A DNA stretch of 32,064 bases. Source: Rubrivivax sp. GTDB taxonomy: Bacteria > Pseudomonadota > Gammaproteobacteria > Burkholderiales > Burkholderiaceae_C. The notes under the pieces were generated by a model. That model did not search any database. It saw only the letters and a list, made by a program, of their open reading frames with translations, and was not told where the DNA came from. Shown here in pieces: positions 1 to 8,049 of the stretch. Where the stretch lies: assembly GCA_018780805.1 (NCBI GenBank), contig JADMJD010000086.1, positions 1 to 32,064 on the forward strand. Direction: 5' to 3'. Position 1 is the stretch's first letter, and each line of letters begins with the position of its first letter. Both the position numbers and the translations under genes were made by a program.

Positions 1-843
1 GGTGTAGATCGTGGTGGTCGAGATGTCGGCATGGCCCAGCAGCATCTGCACGGCGCGCAGGTCGGCGCCGTGGTTCAGTAAATGGGTGGCAAAGGCGTGG
101 CGCAGCGTGTGCGGTGACAGCGGCACACGGATGTCGGCCGCTGCTGCATAACGTTTGACCAGGTTCCAGGCCATCTGCCGCGACATCGGCCCACCGCGCG
201 CGGTGACGAACAGGCCGTCGCTGGCCTGGCCGCCGAGGATCGCCGCGCGGGCCTCGCGCAGGTACTGCTCGATCCAGCGTGCGGCCTCGGCACCAAACGG
301 CACCAGGCGTTCACGCGCGCCCTTGCCCGTCACGCGCAGCACAGCTTCGGTCAGGCCCAGCTGCACGGTCTTCAGGCCCACCAGTTCGCTCACACGCAGG
401 CCGCTGGCGTACATCAGCTCGAACATCGCGCGGTCGCGCAGGCCGCGCGGCGTGGCCACGTCGGGGGCGGCGAGCAAGGCCTCCACCTGCGCCTCGGACA
501 AGGTCTTGGGCACACGCAGCGGCAAACGTGCCGCCAGCAGGCGCAGCGTGGGGTCGGCCGCCAGCAGGTTTTCACGCAAGGCCCAGCGGTAGAAGCGCCG
601 GAACACCGTCAGCCGGCGGTTGGCCGTGCTGCTGCGGGTGGCGGCGTGGCGGCCGCTGCCGTAGCTGCGCAGGTCCACCTCGGTGGCCTGCAGCAGCGTC
701 TGCTCGGTCTGCGCTGCCAGCCAAGTGGCCAGCGCGGCCAGATCGCGCCGGTAGGCGGCCAGCGTCAACGACGCCAGGCCGTCCTCCAGCCAGAGGGCAT
801 CGACGAAACGCTGGATCAGCGCCGCGTCGGGGCCGGCCTTCAA
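1..843 (-). CDS. xerD: Tyrosine site-specific recombinase XerD (3' end cut by window edge)
   Basis: Cytoplasmic XerC/XerD-family recombinase that resolves chromosome dimers at dif. Reading from a TTG at 843-841, the frame gives a SAM-like N-terminal domain (LIQRFVDALWLEDGLAS) and the catalytic domain. All catalytic residues are visible: R150 in SGLRVSEL, K174 in VTGKGARER, H245 and R248 in HTLRH, H271 in LLGHADIS and the nucleophile Y280 in TTIYT. This numbering is one off the E. coli XerD numbering as I recall it, which supports the TTG start. Only about 15-20 C-terminal residues are lost past base 1. The TTG overlaps the TGA of the upstream receptor gene (TTGA), so translation is probably coupled. 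XerC is less likely because the spacing and sequence resemble XerD more, but this rests on recall. Confidence 0.93.
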   Translation of the reverse strand, partial: MKAGPDAALIQRFVDALWLEDGLASLTLAAYRRDLAALATWLAAQTEQTLLQATEVDLRSYGSGRHAATRSSTANRRLTVFRRFYRWALRENLLAADPTLRLLAARLPLRVPKTLSEAQVEALLAAPDVATPRGLRDRAMFELMYASGLRVSELVGLKTVQLGLTEAVLRVTGKGARERLVPFGAEAARWIEQYLREARAAILGGQASDGLFVTARGGPMSRQMAWNLVKRYAAAADIRVPLSPHTLRHAFATHLLNHGADLRAVQMLLGHADISTTTIYT

Positions 844-1817
844 TCCAGCTTGAGCTTCTGCTCGGCCACGACCTTCTTGTAGACCGCAAACTCGGCCTTG
901 ATCTGCTCGGCAAATTCGGCCGGGCTGTTGCCGACGATCAAGGAGCCGGTGGCTTCGATGCGGGCCTTCACGTTGGCGTCGGCAATGGCGGCCTTGGCCG
1001 CGGCGTTGATCTTGTCGACCACGTCCTTGGGCGTGCCCTTGGGCGCCAGCAGGCCGTAGTACGCCATGCGGTTCACCGGTTCCAGGCCCACCTCTTTGAA
1101 GGTGGGCACGCTGGGCAGGGCTGCCAGGCGCTGCGGCGCCGCCACGACGATGGGCACCAGGCGGTTGTCCTTCACGAAGGGCAGGGCCGACGGCAGGTTG
1201 TCGAAGATGATGGGCACCTGGCCCGCCACCACGTCGTTCAGCGCCGGGCCGGCACCACGGTACGGGATGTGGGTGATGAAGGTACCCGACAGGCTCTTGA
1301 ACAACTCGGTCTGCAGGTGGCCGATGCCCCCCGTGCCCGAGCTGGCATAGCTGAACTTGCCCGGGCTCTTCTTGACCAGGTCGATGAAGGCCTTGTAGTC
1401 CTTGGCCGCGAAGCTGGGGTGCACCGCGATCAGGTTGGGCGTGGCCGCGATGTTGATGATGGGCACGAAGTCCGTGATCGGGTCGTACGGGATCTTCGGG
1501 TTGATGGCCGGGTTGGCGGCGGTGGTCGACACCGTGGCCATGCTCAGCACATGCCCGTCGGGTGCGGCCTTGATGACCTCCATCGCGCCAATGGCACCGC
1601 CGGCGCCGGCCTTGTTTTCGACCACCACGGTCTGGCCCAGAACCTGACCCATCTTTTCCGCCACGATGCGGGCGATGATGTCCGTGGTGCCGCCCGGTGC
1701 AAAAGGCACCACCAGGCGGATCGGCTTGCTCGGGAAGGCCTGGGCCGCAGCCAGGCCCGGCAAGGCCGCCAGCAGGGCCGTGGCCAACAGAGTGCGGGTG
1801 GCGTGACGCTTGTTCAT
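840..1817 (-). CDS. Bug/TctC-family periplasmic tripartite tricarboxylate receptor
   Basis: Extracytoplasmic solute-binding protein of the Bug (TctC) family, which captures carboxylates or other small organic ligands for tripartite tricarboxylate transporters. The Sec signal peptide runs MNKRHATRTLL through PGLAAAQ with a likely cut after AAA. The mature part starts with the family signature FPSKPIRLVVPFAPGGTTD and keeps the VVVENKAGAGG and ITHIPYRGAGPALND loops. The 325-residue length is normal. The start at 1817 is chosen because GGAG lies eight bases upstream; an in-frame ATG at 1841 would place extra residues before the signal peptide. No membrane partners (TctA/TctB) are nearby, so this is one of the orphan receptors common in Burkholderiales. 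Its stop overlaps the xerD start. The ligand is unknown. Confidence 0.9.
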   Translation of the reverse strand: MNKRHATRTLLATALLAALPGLAAAQAFPSKPIRLVVPFAPGGTTDIIARIVAEKMGQVLGQTVVVENKAGAGGAIGAMEVIKAAPDGHVLSMATVSTTAANPAINPKIPYDPITDFVPIINIAATPNLIAVHPSFAAKDYKAFIDLVKKSPGKFSYASSGTGGIGHLQTELFKSLSGTFITHIPYRGAGPALNDVVAGQVPIIFDNLPSALPFVKDNRLVPIVVAAPQRLAALPSVPTFKEVGLEPVNRMAYYGLLAPKGTPKDVVDKINAAAKAAIADANVKARIEATGSLIVGNSPAEFAEQIKAEFAVYKKVVAEQKLKLD

Positions 1818-1875
1818 GGTGTTCGCTCCAACGGTCAACAACGGTCAATGAGTGCGGGCGAATATACCCGCCGGG

Positions 1876-2466
1876 TCAGCCGACAGGGCCCCCGAGCAAC
1901 CCGGTCTTCATCTCCGGGTCCACCGGGCGCGGGCCCACGAAGATGCGCAACAGCGCGCCATACAGGTCGGCGCCGGCGATGGGCGCTCCGAGCACACGGC
2001 CGTTGTGGCTGAACTGCAAGCCGGAGTCGGGCAGCCAGTCCAGATCGACCACATCGCCTTTTTTCACCTTCACCAGACCCATCACCAGCGCGTTGAACCG
2101 CGTCATGCGGTCTTTCAGCGCCGGCAGTTCAGCGGCCGGGGTGTTGCGGCTCACACCCTTATCGAAGGCCTTCACGAACTCCTCGGCCGGCACCTCCTGC
2201 AGCAAACGCAGCTGCAAGCGCTTGGCCCCGGTATTGCCCAGCACGGCCTGGGGTGTCCCGGCCTTGGCGTTCAGGTACAGCCCGGTGGCGTAACCCTTGA
2301 GCCAGGCCACGGCGCGCAGGCCGACACCGTTCAGGCGCAGGGCCTGGCCGGCGACCTGCACTTCCCGCGCGAAGGTGTAGCCCTCGACGGTGACTTGTGC
2401 GCGGGCGGGCAGGACGAAGCCCAACGGAACGGCCAGCGCGAGGCTGAGCCCATGACGGCGGTTCAT
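1876..2466 (-). CDS. Chalcone isomerase-like domain periplasmic protein
   Basis: Exported protein of about 196 residues with the bacterial chalcone-isomerase-like fold. A signal peptide (MNRRHGLSLALAVPLGFVLPARAQ) is followed by VEGYTFAREVQVAGQALRL, then GVGLRAVAWLKGYATGLYL, a typical opening of this family, and a C-terminal LYGALLRIFVGPRPVD. Bacterial members are not known to isomerise chalcones; their role is largely unassigned. The ATG at 2466 has AGGG about eight bases upstream; the alternative ATG at 2472 has it only three bases away. It is divergent from the AEC carrier gene with only about 30-36 bp between the starts, so the two share one promoter region. The C-terminal residues end in a proline/glycine-rich tail. 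Confidence 0.8.
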   Translation of the reverse strand: MNRRHGLSLALAVPLGFVLPARAQVTVEGYTFAREVQVAGQALRLNGVGLRAVAWLKGYATGLYLNAKAGTPQAVLGNTGAKRLQLRLLQEVPAEEFVKAFDKGVSRNTPAAELPALKDRMTRFNALVMGLVKVKKGDVVDLDWLPDSGLQFSHNGRVLGAPIAGADLYGALLRIFVGPRPVDPEMKTGLLGGPVG

Positions 2467-2502
2467 GTTCATCGCCCTGCAACGCACTGGCACACTCGCG
2501 CG

Positions 2503-3405
2503 ATGACCCACGCCTTGGTGCTGCTGCCCGACTTCGTCCTCATCGTCCTGGGTTTCCTGATCTGCCGCCACACCGCGCTGGACCGCCCGGTCTGGGAGGC
2601 CGCCGAGCGGCTGGTGTATTACCTGCTCTTTCCGGCTCTGCTGTTTGCCGCCATCGTGCGTTATCCGCTGCAACTGGGTTCGGCACTGCCGCTGGCCGCG
2701 GCCGGCTGGGGCATCACCTTGTTGGGCATCGCGCTGGCCTATGCGCTGGCGCGCTGGCCAGCAGCGCCGGCCGGCATGCATGCTTCGGGCGCGCAGGTGG
2801 CCTTTCGCTTCAACTCCTACGTGGCACTCGCGGTGGTGGAACGTGTGGCCGGCGCGCCGGGCCTGGCCTCGATTGCCTTGGTCATTTCACTCGTGGTGCC
2901 GCTGTGCAACGTGGCCGCGGTGTGGCCGCTGGCCCGCCATGGTGGCCACGGGTATGTGCGTGAGCTGTCGCGCAACCCGCTGATCCTGGCCACGGTGTCG
3001 GGCCTGGTGTTCAACCTGCTGGGCCTGACACTGCCCGAGCTCGCGACGACCACGCTGCACCGCATCGGCGCCGCAGCACTGCCGCTGGGCTTGATGGCCG
3101 TGGGCGCCGGGCTGCGCCTGGGCGCCTTGCGTGAAGTACCGGGGTTGGCCACGGCCTTGCTGGCCATCCGGCACGTCGTGTTGCCAGTGGTGGCCCTGGC
3201 CTGCGCGTTTGCGCTGGGCCTGCCGCCGGTGCAGCAGGCGGTGATCGTGGTCTTTGCGGCCCTGCCCACGGCCTCCAGCGCCTACGTGCTGGCGGTGCGC
3301 ATGGGTGGGCATGGCGCCTATGTGGCTGGCCTGGTGACGTTGTCGACGCTGCTGGGCATGCTGAGCCTGCCACTGGCGCTGATCGCACTCGAAACATTGC
3401 GCTGA
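2503..3405 (+). CDS. AEC-family transporter (auxin efflux carrier type)
   Basis: Inner-membrane carrier of about 300 residues with roughly ten hydrophobic segments, beginning ALVLLPDFVLIVLGFLICR. Family marks are the N-terminal LVYYLLFPALLF segment, the middle FRFNSYVALAV segment, and the C-terminal half with RNPLILATVSGLVFNLLG, LPLGLMAVGAGLRL and ALPTASSAYVLAVRMGG. AEC members carry malate, malonate or other anions; the substrate here is not evident. No good ribosome-binding site precedes the ATG. The last 88 bp overlap the 3' end of queG on the opposite strand. It is divergent from the chalcone-isomerase-like gene. Confidence 0.87.
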   Translation: MTHALVLLPDFVLIVLGFLICRHTALDRPVWEAAERLVYYLLFPALLFAAIVRYPLQLGSALPLAAAGWGITLLGIALAYALARWPAAPAGMHASGAQVAFRFNSYVALAVVERVAGAPGLASIALVISLVVPLCNVAAVWPLARHGGHGYVRELSRNPLILATVSGLVFNLLGLTLPELATTTLHRIGAAALPLGLMAVGAGLRLGALREVPGLATALLAIRHVVLPVVALACAFALGLPPVQQAVIVVFAALPTASSAYVLAVRMGGHGAYVAGLVTLSTLLGMLSLPLALIALETLR

Positions 3406-4466
3406 GCCAGCGCCCAGACGATGTGCTCGCGCACCAGGCCGGTGTCGGGCGCGGCCGCCAGCGCATCGTGGAACACGGTGTCGCCAGTGGCGCGCCAGGC
3501 GTTGCCCAGCGCCACGGCAAGGTTGCGCCGCCAGCGTGTGATGCCGATGCGGCGGATCGCGCTGCCTTCGGTGTGGTGCAGGAAGTCTGCTTCGGACCAT
3601 TGCCAAAGCTGAAGCAGACTTTCGCTGCCGCGGCGGGGGTCGAAGTCGGCCAAAGGCGAACGCTGCGCAAACTTGTTCCAGGGGCAGACCAGCTGGCAGT
3701 CGTCGCAGCCGTAGATGCGGTTGCCCATCGCGACGCGGAATTCTTCCGGGATCGCCCCGTCGTGTTCGATGCTCAGGTACGACAGGCAGCGTCGCGCATC
3801 CAGCCGGTACGGTGCGACGATGGCCTGTGTGGGGCAGACGTCCAGACAGGCGGTGCAGGCGCCGCAGTGCGCGGTGACGGGTGCGGTGACCGGCAGCGGC
3901 AGATCGACATAAATCTCGCCGAGGAAAAACATCGAGCCGGCCTCGCGCTGCAGTGCCAGCGTGTGTTTGCCGCGCCAGCCCAGGCCACTGCGCGTGGCCA
4001 GCGCCACCTCCAGCACCGGCGCGGAATCGGTGAACACGCGGTGGCCAAAGGGGCCGACGGCCGCCGCGAGTTGGTCGGCCAGGCGCTGCAGGCGCTGGCG
4101 CAAGACCTTGTGGTAGTCCCGCCCCCGGGCGTAGACGGAGATCAGCGCTTCACATGGCAGCAGCAGGCGTTGTTGTTCACGGGCGGCCCAGTCATCGGCG
4201 CTGTCGCGCGGCAGGTAGTCCATGCGCGCGGTGACCACCCGCACCGTGCCCGGCACCAGAGCCGCCGGGCGGGCGCGACGCAGGCCATGGGCGGCCATGT
4301 AGTGCATGCCGCCGTGGAAGCCGGCGGCCAGCCAGGCCTGCAGGCCGGGTTCTTCGGCCGACAGGTCCACGTCGGCGACCCCGATCTGGGAGAATCCGAG
4401 CTGATGCGCCCACGCCCGCAACCGGCCCAGGAGTTCTTGCCCGTCGACGTGACCACCCTCGTGCAT
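3318..4466 (-). CDS. queG: Epoxyqueuosine reductase QueG
   Basis: Cobalamin- and iron-sulfur-dependent enzyme that reduces epoxyqueuosine to queuosine at tRNA position 34, the last step of Q synthesis. The 382-residue protein contains FTDSAPVLEVALA with the expected catalytic Asp147, the SGLGWRGKHTL segment, the ferredoxin-like cluster C201-G-A-C204-T-A-C207-L-D-V-C211-P, C227 and the second cluster C254-D-D-C257-Q-L-V-C261-P followed by WNKF. A HEAT-like C-terminal part ends around REHIVWALAQ. After this comes a serine-rich tail of about 25 residues that is encoded inside the 3' end of the convergent AEC gene and may be an accidental extension. The start overlaps the divergent tsaE start by about 18 bp. 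No Shine-Dalgarno is visible, and a good -10 box lies just upstream. Confidence 0.96.
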   Translation of the reverse strand: MHEGGHVDGQELLGRLRAWAHQLGFSQIGVADVDLSAEEPGLQAWLAAGFHGGMHYMAAHGLRRARPAALVPGTVRVVTARMDYLPRDSADDWAAREQQRLLLPCEALISVYARGRDYHKVLRQRLQRLADQLAAAVGPFGHRVFTDSAPVLEVALATRSGLGWRGKHTLALQREAGSMFFLGEIYVDLPLPVTAPVTAHCGACTACLDVCPTQAIVAPYRLDARRCLSYLSIEHDGAIPEEFRVAMGNRIYGCDDCQLVCPWNKFAQRSPLADFDPRRGSESLLQLWQWSEADFLHHTEGSAIRRIGITRWRRNLAVALGNAWRATGDTVFHDALAAAPDTGLVREHIVWALAQRNVSSAISASGRLSMPSSVDNVTRPAT

Positions 4467-4931
4467 GACCCGATTCTAGGAACCCGCCGCCTGCACTGGC
4501 CCGACGAGGCGGCCTGTGCCGCCTGGGCCACCGACCTGGCCACGCGCCCGGGGCTGCACGACGCATTCCTGGAACTGCACGGCCCGCTGGGTGCCGGCAA
4601 GACCACTTTCGTGCGCCACCTGCTGCGCGCGCTCGGCATCACCGGCCGCATCAAGAGCCCCAGCTACGCGGTGCTGGAGCCGCACCAGGTCGGCGATCTG
4701 GTGATCTCGCACTTCGACTTCTACCGCTTTGCCGACCCGCGTGAGTGGGCCGATGCGGGCTTTCGCGACCTGTTCAGCGCCCCCGGGCTGAAGCTGGCCG
4801 AGTGGCCGGAAAAGGCCGCCGGCCAGCTGCCGCTGCCCGACCTGCGGCTGTGGCTGCACCCGCTGGACGATGAAAGCCGGCAGATCGAGGTGCAGGCCTT
4901 CACGCCTCGTGGCCTGGCGCTGATCGCATGA
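4449..4931 (+). CDS. tsaE: tRNA t6A biosynthesis ATPase TsaE
   Basis: P-loop ATPase that works with TsaB and TsaD in forming N6-threonylcarbamoyl-adenosine at tRNA position 37. The protein of about 160 residues has LHWPDEAACAAWA near the start, the Walker A sequence LHGPLGAGKTTFVRHLLRAL, the conserved IKSPSYAVLEPH switch, the HFDFYRFADPREWADAGFRDLF block with the Walker B equivalent, and LAEWPEKA. Start choice is uncertain: GTG 4449, GTG 4461 and TTG 4437 are all in frame. A GGAG at 4430-4433 lies too far from GTG 4449 and too near the TTG. Its stop overlaps the amiC start as ATGA, beginning a coupled tsaE-amiC-mutL run. The 5' end overlaps divergent queG. Confidence 0.93.
   Translation: MTTLVHDPILGTRRLHWPDEAACAAWATDLATRPGLHDAFLELHGPLGAGKTTFVRHLLRALGITGRIKSPSYAVLEPHQVGDLVISHFDFYRFADPREWADAGFRDLFSAPGLKLAEWPEKAAGQLPLPDLRLWLHPLDDESRQIEVQAFTPRGLALIA
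4473..4478 (-). promoter_or_regulatory. Candidate -10 box for queG (leaderless-type spacing)
   Basis: On the minus strand the hexamer TAGAAT matches TATAAT at five of six positions and ends six bases before the A of the queG ATG at 4466. Transcription would then begin on or very near the start codon, the usual layout of leaderless genes, and no ribosome-binding site is seen before queG. No convincing -35 hexamer is present, so the call is tentative. Confidence 0.4.
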
Positions 4932-6250
4932 AGCTGCGCCGTCGCAGTGTGCTGGTGCTGTTGTTGACCCCGCCGCTGCTGGCGCGGGGCGCCGGCATCG
5001 TCGGGGTGCGCATGTGGCCTGCGCGCGATTACACCCGCGTGACCATCGAATCCGACACGCTGCTGACCGCCACGCACACGCTGGTGACCGACCCGCCACG
5101 TCTGGTGATCGACTTGCCCGGCCTGACGCTGGACGCGGCCCTGCGCGAGCTGGTGGGCCAGGTGCAAGCCGACGACCCCTACGTGGCCGCGGTGCGTGTG
5201 GGCCAGTTCCTGCCCGGCCAGGTGCGCCTGGTGCTGGACCTCAAACAGCCCGTGCTGCCGCAGCAGTTTGCGTTGGCGCCCGTGGCAGCCTACCGGCACC
5301 GCCTGGTGTTCGACCTCTATCCCACTGAAGCACCCGACCCGCTGCTGGCGCTGATCCGTGAAAAAGAAGCCGCCGAAGCGCAGGCCGCGCGTGCGGTGCG
5401 CGACGCGCTGGGTGAGCTGATCGCGCGCGTGGACAAACCCGGCCTGCCCGCACCCGCGGCGCCGGCGGCCTCGGCCTCACCGCTGCGTGGCACCCCACGC
5501 CCGCCGGCACCCGCCACGGCCGAAGAACAACGGGTGGTGGACCGGCTGGTCATCGTCGCCCTGGACCCCGGCCACGGCGGTGAAGACCCGGGCGCTGTCG
5601 GCCCCAGCGGCCTGCGCGAAAAGGACGTGGTGCTGGCCATCGCGCTGCAGCTGCGGGACCGGCTCAACGCCGTGCCCGGCATGCGCGCGATGCTGACCCG
5701 CGACGGCGACTTCTTCGTGCCGCTGAACGAGCGGGTGCAGAAGGCGCGGCGCGTGCAGGCCGACTTGTTCGTGTCCATCCACGCCGATGCCTTCAACCGC
5801 CCCGAGGCGCGCGGCGCGAGTGTGTTTGCCTTGTCCACCCGCGGCGCCAGCAGCACCGCGGCGCGCTGGATGGCGCAGAAGGAAAACGCTGCCGACCTCG
5901 TGGGCGGCGTCAACCTGAAAGTGGCCGACACGCAGGTGATGCGCGCGATGCTGGACATGAGCACCACGGCGCAGATCAAGGACAGCCTGAGCGTCGGCCG
6001 CGAGGTGCTGCAGCGCATCGGCCAGGTCGGGCGGCTGCACAAGCGCCAGGTCGAACAGGCTGGTTTTGCGGTGCTCAAGGCCCCCGACATCCCCAGCATC
6101 CTGGTCGAGACGGCCTTCATCTCCAACCCCGAAGAAGAACAGCGCCTGCGCGACGAGGACTTCCGCCGCGAGCTGGTGGGCGCGCTCACGACGGGCATCC
6201 GCCGCTACTTCGCGAAGAACCCGCCGCTGGCCCGGAACCGTCCCCTGTGA
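4928..6250 (+). CDS. amiC: N-acetylmuramoyl-L-alanine amidase AmiC (AMIN + Amidase_3)
   Basis: Periplasmic zinc amidase that cleaves the amide between muramic acid and the stem peptide to split daughter cells. The 440-residue protein has an arginine-rich signal peptide (MKLRRRSVLVLLL), which could be Tat-type as in E. coli AmiC, then an AMIN domain at about 25-130 that targets the septum, an alanine/proline-rich linker at about 140-200 and the Amidase_3 domain at 206-430. Zinc ligands are H216 in DPGHGGEDPG, E231 in LREKDV and H285 in SIHADAF; the catalytic E394 is in LVETAFISN. The ATG overlaps the tsaE stop (ATGA) and the gene end overlaps a possible GTG start of mutL, so translation is coupled through three genes. 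Confidence 0.95.
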   Translation: MKLRRRSVLVLLLTPPLLARGAGIVGVRMWPARDYTRVTIESDTLLTATHTLVTDPPRLVIDLPGLTLDAALRELVGQVQADDPYVAAVRVGQFLPGQVRLVLDLKQPVLPQQFALAPVAAYRHRLVFDLYPTEAPDPLLALIREKEAAEAQAARAVRDALGELIARVDKPGLPAPAAPAASASPLRGTPRPPAPATAEEQRVVDRLVIVALDPGHGGEDPGAVGPSGLREKDVVLAIALQLRDRLNAVPGMRAMLTRDGDFFVPLNERVQKARRVQADLFVSIHADAFNRPEARGASVFALSTRGASSTAARWMAQKENAADLVGGVNLKVADTQVMRAMLDMSTTAQIKDSLSVGREVLQRIGQVGRLHKRQVEQAGFAVLKAPDIPSILVETAFISNPEEEQRLRDEDFRRELVGALTTGIRRYFAKNPPLARNRPL

Positions 6251-8049
6251 ACATGCCCCTGCCCCGCCGACCCATCCGTGAACTGCCCGACGAGTTGGTC
6301 AGCCAGATCGCCGCCGGCGAGGTGGTGGAGCGCCCGGCCTCCGTCGTGCGCGAGCTGGTGGACAACGCGCTCGACGCCGGCGCCAGCAGCATCACCGTGC
6401 GCCTGCTGGCCGGTGGGGTGCGCAGCATCGTGGTGGAAGACGACGGCGTCGGCATCCCGGCCGACGAGCTGCCGCTGGCGCTGAAGCGCCACGCCACCAG
6501 CAAGGTGGCCAGCCTGGCCGAGCTGGAAACCGTGGGCACGATGGGTTTCCGCGGTGAAGCGCTGGCGGCGATCGCCAGCATCGCTGGCCTGTCGCTGACC
6601 AGCCGCACCGCCGATGCAGCGATGGCCCAGCGCGTGGACGCCCGCAGCGGCGAGCTGCAACCCGCCGCCCGGGCACGGGGCACCACGGTGGAGGTGCAGG
6701 AGCTGTTCTTCAGCACCCCCGCCAGACGCAAGTTCCTGAAGACCGATGCCACCGAGTTTGCGCATGCGCTGGAGGCCGTGCGCCGCCACGCGCTGGCGCG
6801 GCCCGACGTGGCATTTGCCGTCTGGCATGATGGCCGGCTCGCGGCCCAGTGGCGCGCCGGCACGCCGGCACAACGCCTGGCCGACGTGCTGGGCGTGGAC
6901 TTCATCGCCGCCAGCGGCGAACTTGCCAGCCAGCAGGGCCCGCTCACCCTGGCCGGCCGCATCGGCCGGCCGGAGGCCGCGCGCAGCCGCGCCGACCAGC
7001 AGTACCTGTTTGTCAACGGCCGCTTCGTGCGCGACCGCTTGATCGCGCACGCGGTGCGCGCGGCCTACGAAGACCAGTTGCACGGCAGCCGCCAGCCCAG
7101 CTACGTGCTGTTCCTGAACCTGCCGCCCGAATCGGTGGACGTGAACGTGCACCCGACCAAGATCGAGGTGCGGCTGCGCGACGGCCGCGCGGTGCACCAG
7201 GCGGTGCAGCGCGCCGTGGAGTCGGCGCTGGCGCCCACGCGCGCGCTGGAAGACACGCCGCCGCTGCCGCTGCCGGCCGAAGCACCTGCGCCGGCGTGGG
7301 CACCGCCACGCACCTGGCAGGCCTCGCTGGGCCTGCCGGAGCGCGCGGTGCTGCAGGCCGAAGAACCGGCACCACGCTGGGCCGCCTTGTTGCAGCCGCT
7401 GCCTTTGGCGGCAGCCACGCCGGCCGCGATGGCCGCGATGGCCGCGATTGCCCCTGCGCACGACTGGCCGCTGGGCCGCGCCTTGGCGCAGATTGGCGGC
7501 ATCTACATCCTGGCCGAGAACCAGCATGGCCTGGTGGTGGTGGACATGCACGCGGCGCATGAACGCATCGTCTACGAACGCCTGAAAGCCGCCCGCACGC
7601 AGGGCGAGCGCCTGCCGGCACAGCCGCTGCTGATCCCGGTGAGTTTTGCCGCGTCGGAGGCCGAGATCGCCACCGCCGAGGCCGAAGCCCCCACGCTGGA
7701 AGCGCTGGGCCTGGAGCTCAGCCCGCTGGGGGCGCGAACGCTGGCCGTGCGCAGCCGGCCGGCCGCGCTGCCCGACGCCGACGTGGCCGAACTGGCGCGG
7801 TCGGTGCTGGCCGATCTGGCTGAACAAGGCGCCAGCCGCGTGGTGCAGCGCGCCGAACACGACATCCTGGCGACCATGGCCTGCCACGGCGCGGTGCGCG
7901 CCAACCGCCGGCTCACGCTGGAAGAGATGAACGCACTGCTGCGCGACATGGAAGCCACCGAACGTGCCGACACCTGCAACCACGGCAGGCCCACCTGGCG
8001 CCAGCTGAGCCTGCGCGAGCTGGACGGTTTGTTCCTGCGCGGACGCTGA
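6247..8049 (+). CDS. mutL: DNA mismatch repair protein MutL (endonuclease-type)
   Basis: Homodimeric ATPase that links MutS mismatch recognition to strand incision. Counting from GTG 6247, the GHKL ATPase site shows E36 and N40 in ELVDNALDAG, DDGVGI at 65-70, TSK at 84-86 and GFRGEAL at 100-106. A low-complexity linker covers about 345-415. The C-terminal domain carries D433-M-H-A-x2-E439-x4-E444, C546 in ACHGAVRAN and C577-N-H-G-R-P, the metal-site motifs of MutL proteins that nick DNA themselves in organisms lacking MutH. The start may be GTG 6247, overlapping the amiC stop, or ATG 6253; neither has a clear ribosome-binding site. The stop abuts the stop of the convergent PAP2 gene. Length is normal at about 600. 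Confidence 0.96.
   Translation: MNMPLPRRPIRELPDELVSQIAAGEVVERPASVVRELVDNALDAGASSITVRLLAGGVRSIVVEDDGVGIPADELPLALKRHATSKVASLAELETVGTMGFRGEALAAIASIAGLSLTSRTADAAMAQRVDARSGELQPAARARGTTVEVQELFFSTPARRKFLKTDATEFAHALEAVRRHALARPDVAFAVWHDGRLAAQWRAGTPAQRLADVLGVDFIAASGELASQQGPLTLAGRIGRPEAARSRADQQYLFVNGRFVRDRLIAHAVRAAYEDQLHGSRQPSYVLFLNLPPESVDVNVHPTKIEVRLRDGRAVHQAVQRAVESALAPTRALEDTPPLPLPAEAPAPAWAPPRTWQASLGLPERAVLQAEEPAPRWAALLQPLPLAAATPAAMAAMAAIAPAHDWPLGRALAQIGGIYILAENQHGLVVVDMHAAHERIVYERLKAARTQGERLPAQPLLIPVSFAASEAEIATAEAEAPTLEALGLELSPLGARTLAVRSRPAALPDADVAELARSVLADLAEQGASRVVQRAEHDILATMACHGAVRANRRLTLEEMNALLRDMEATERADTCNHGRPTWRQLSLRELDGLFLRGR
7422..7448 (+). repeat. Three perfect 9-bp tandem repeats in the mutL linker
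   Basis: The unit GGCCGCGAT occurs three times head to tail and encodes repeated Ala-Ala-Met/Ile in the flexible linker of MutL at about residues 393-401. The unit is a multiple of three, so gain or loss of a copy keeps the frame. Confidence 0.85.

Noticed and set aside
1..843. Integrase of a mobile element
   Set aside because: Residue spacing fits XerD and no element genes, attachment repeats or tRNA lie nearby in the window.
279..2012. Long open frame on the plus strand opposite xerD and the TctC-type receptor
   Set aside because: Its arginine/glycine/alanine-rich translation has no domain, and both opposite-strand genes have clear motifs; this is a GC-rich shadow frame.
6205..7983. Long open frame antisense to mutL
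   Set aside because: The mutL frame has all family motifs; the antisense product is low-complexity Gln/Arg/His-rich.
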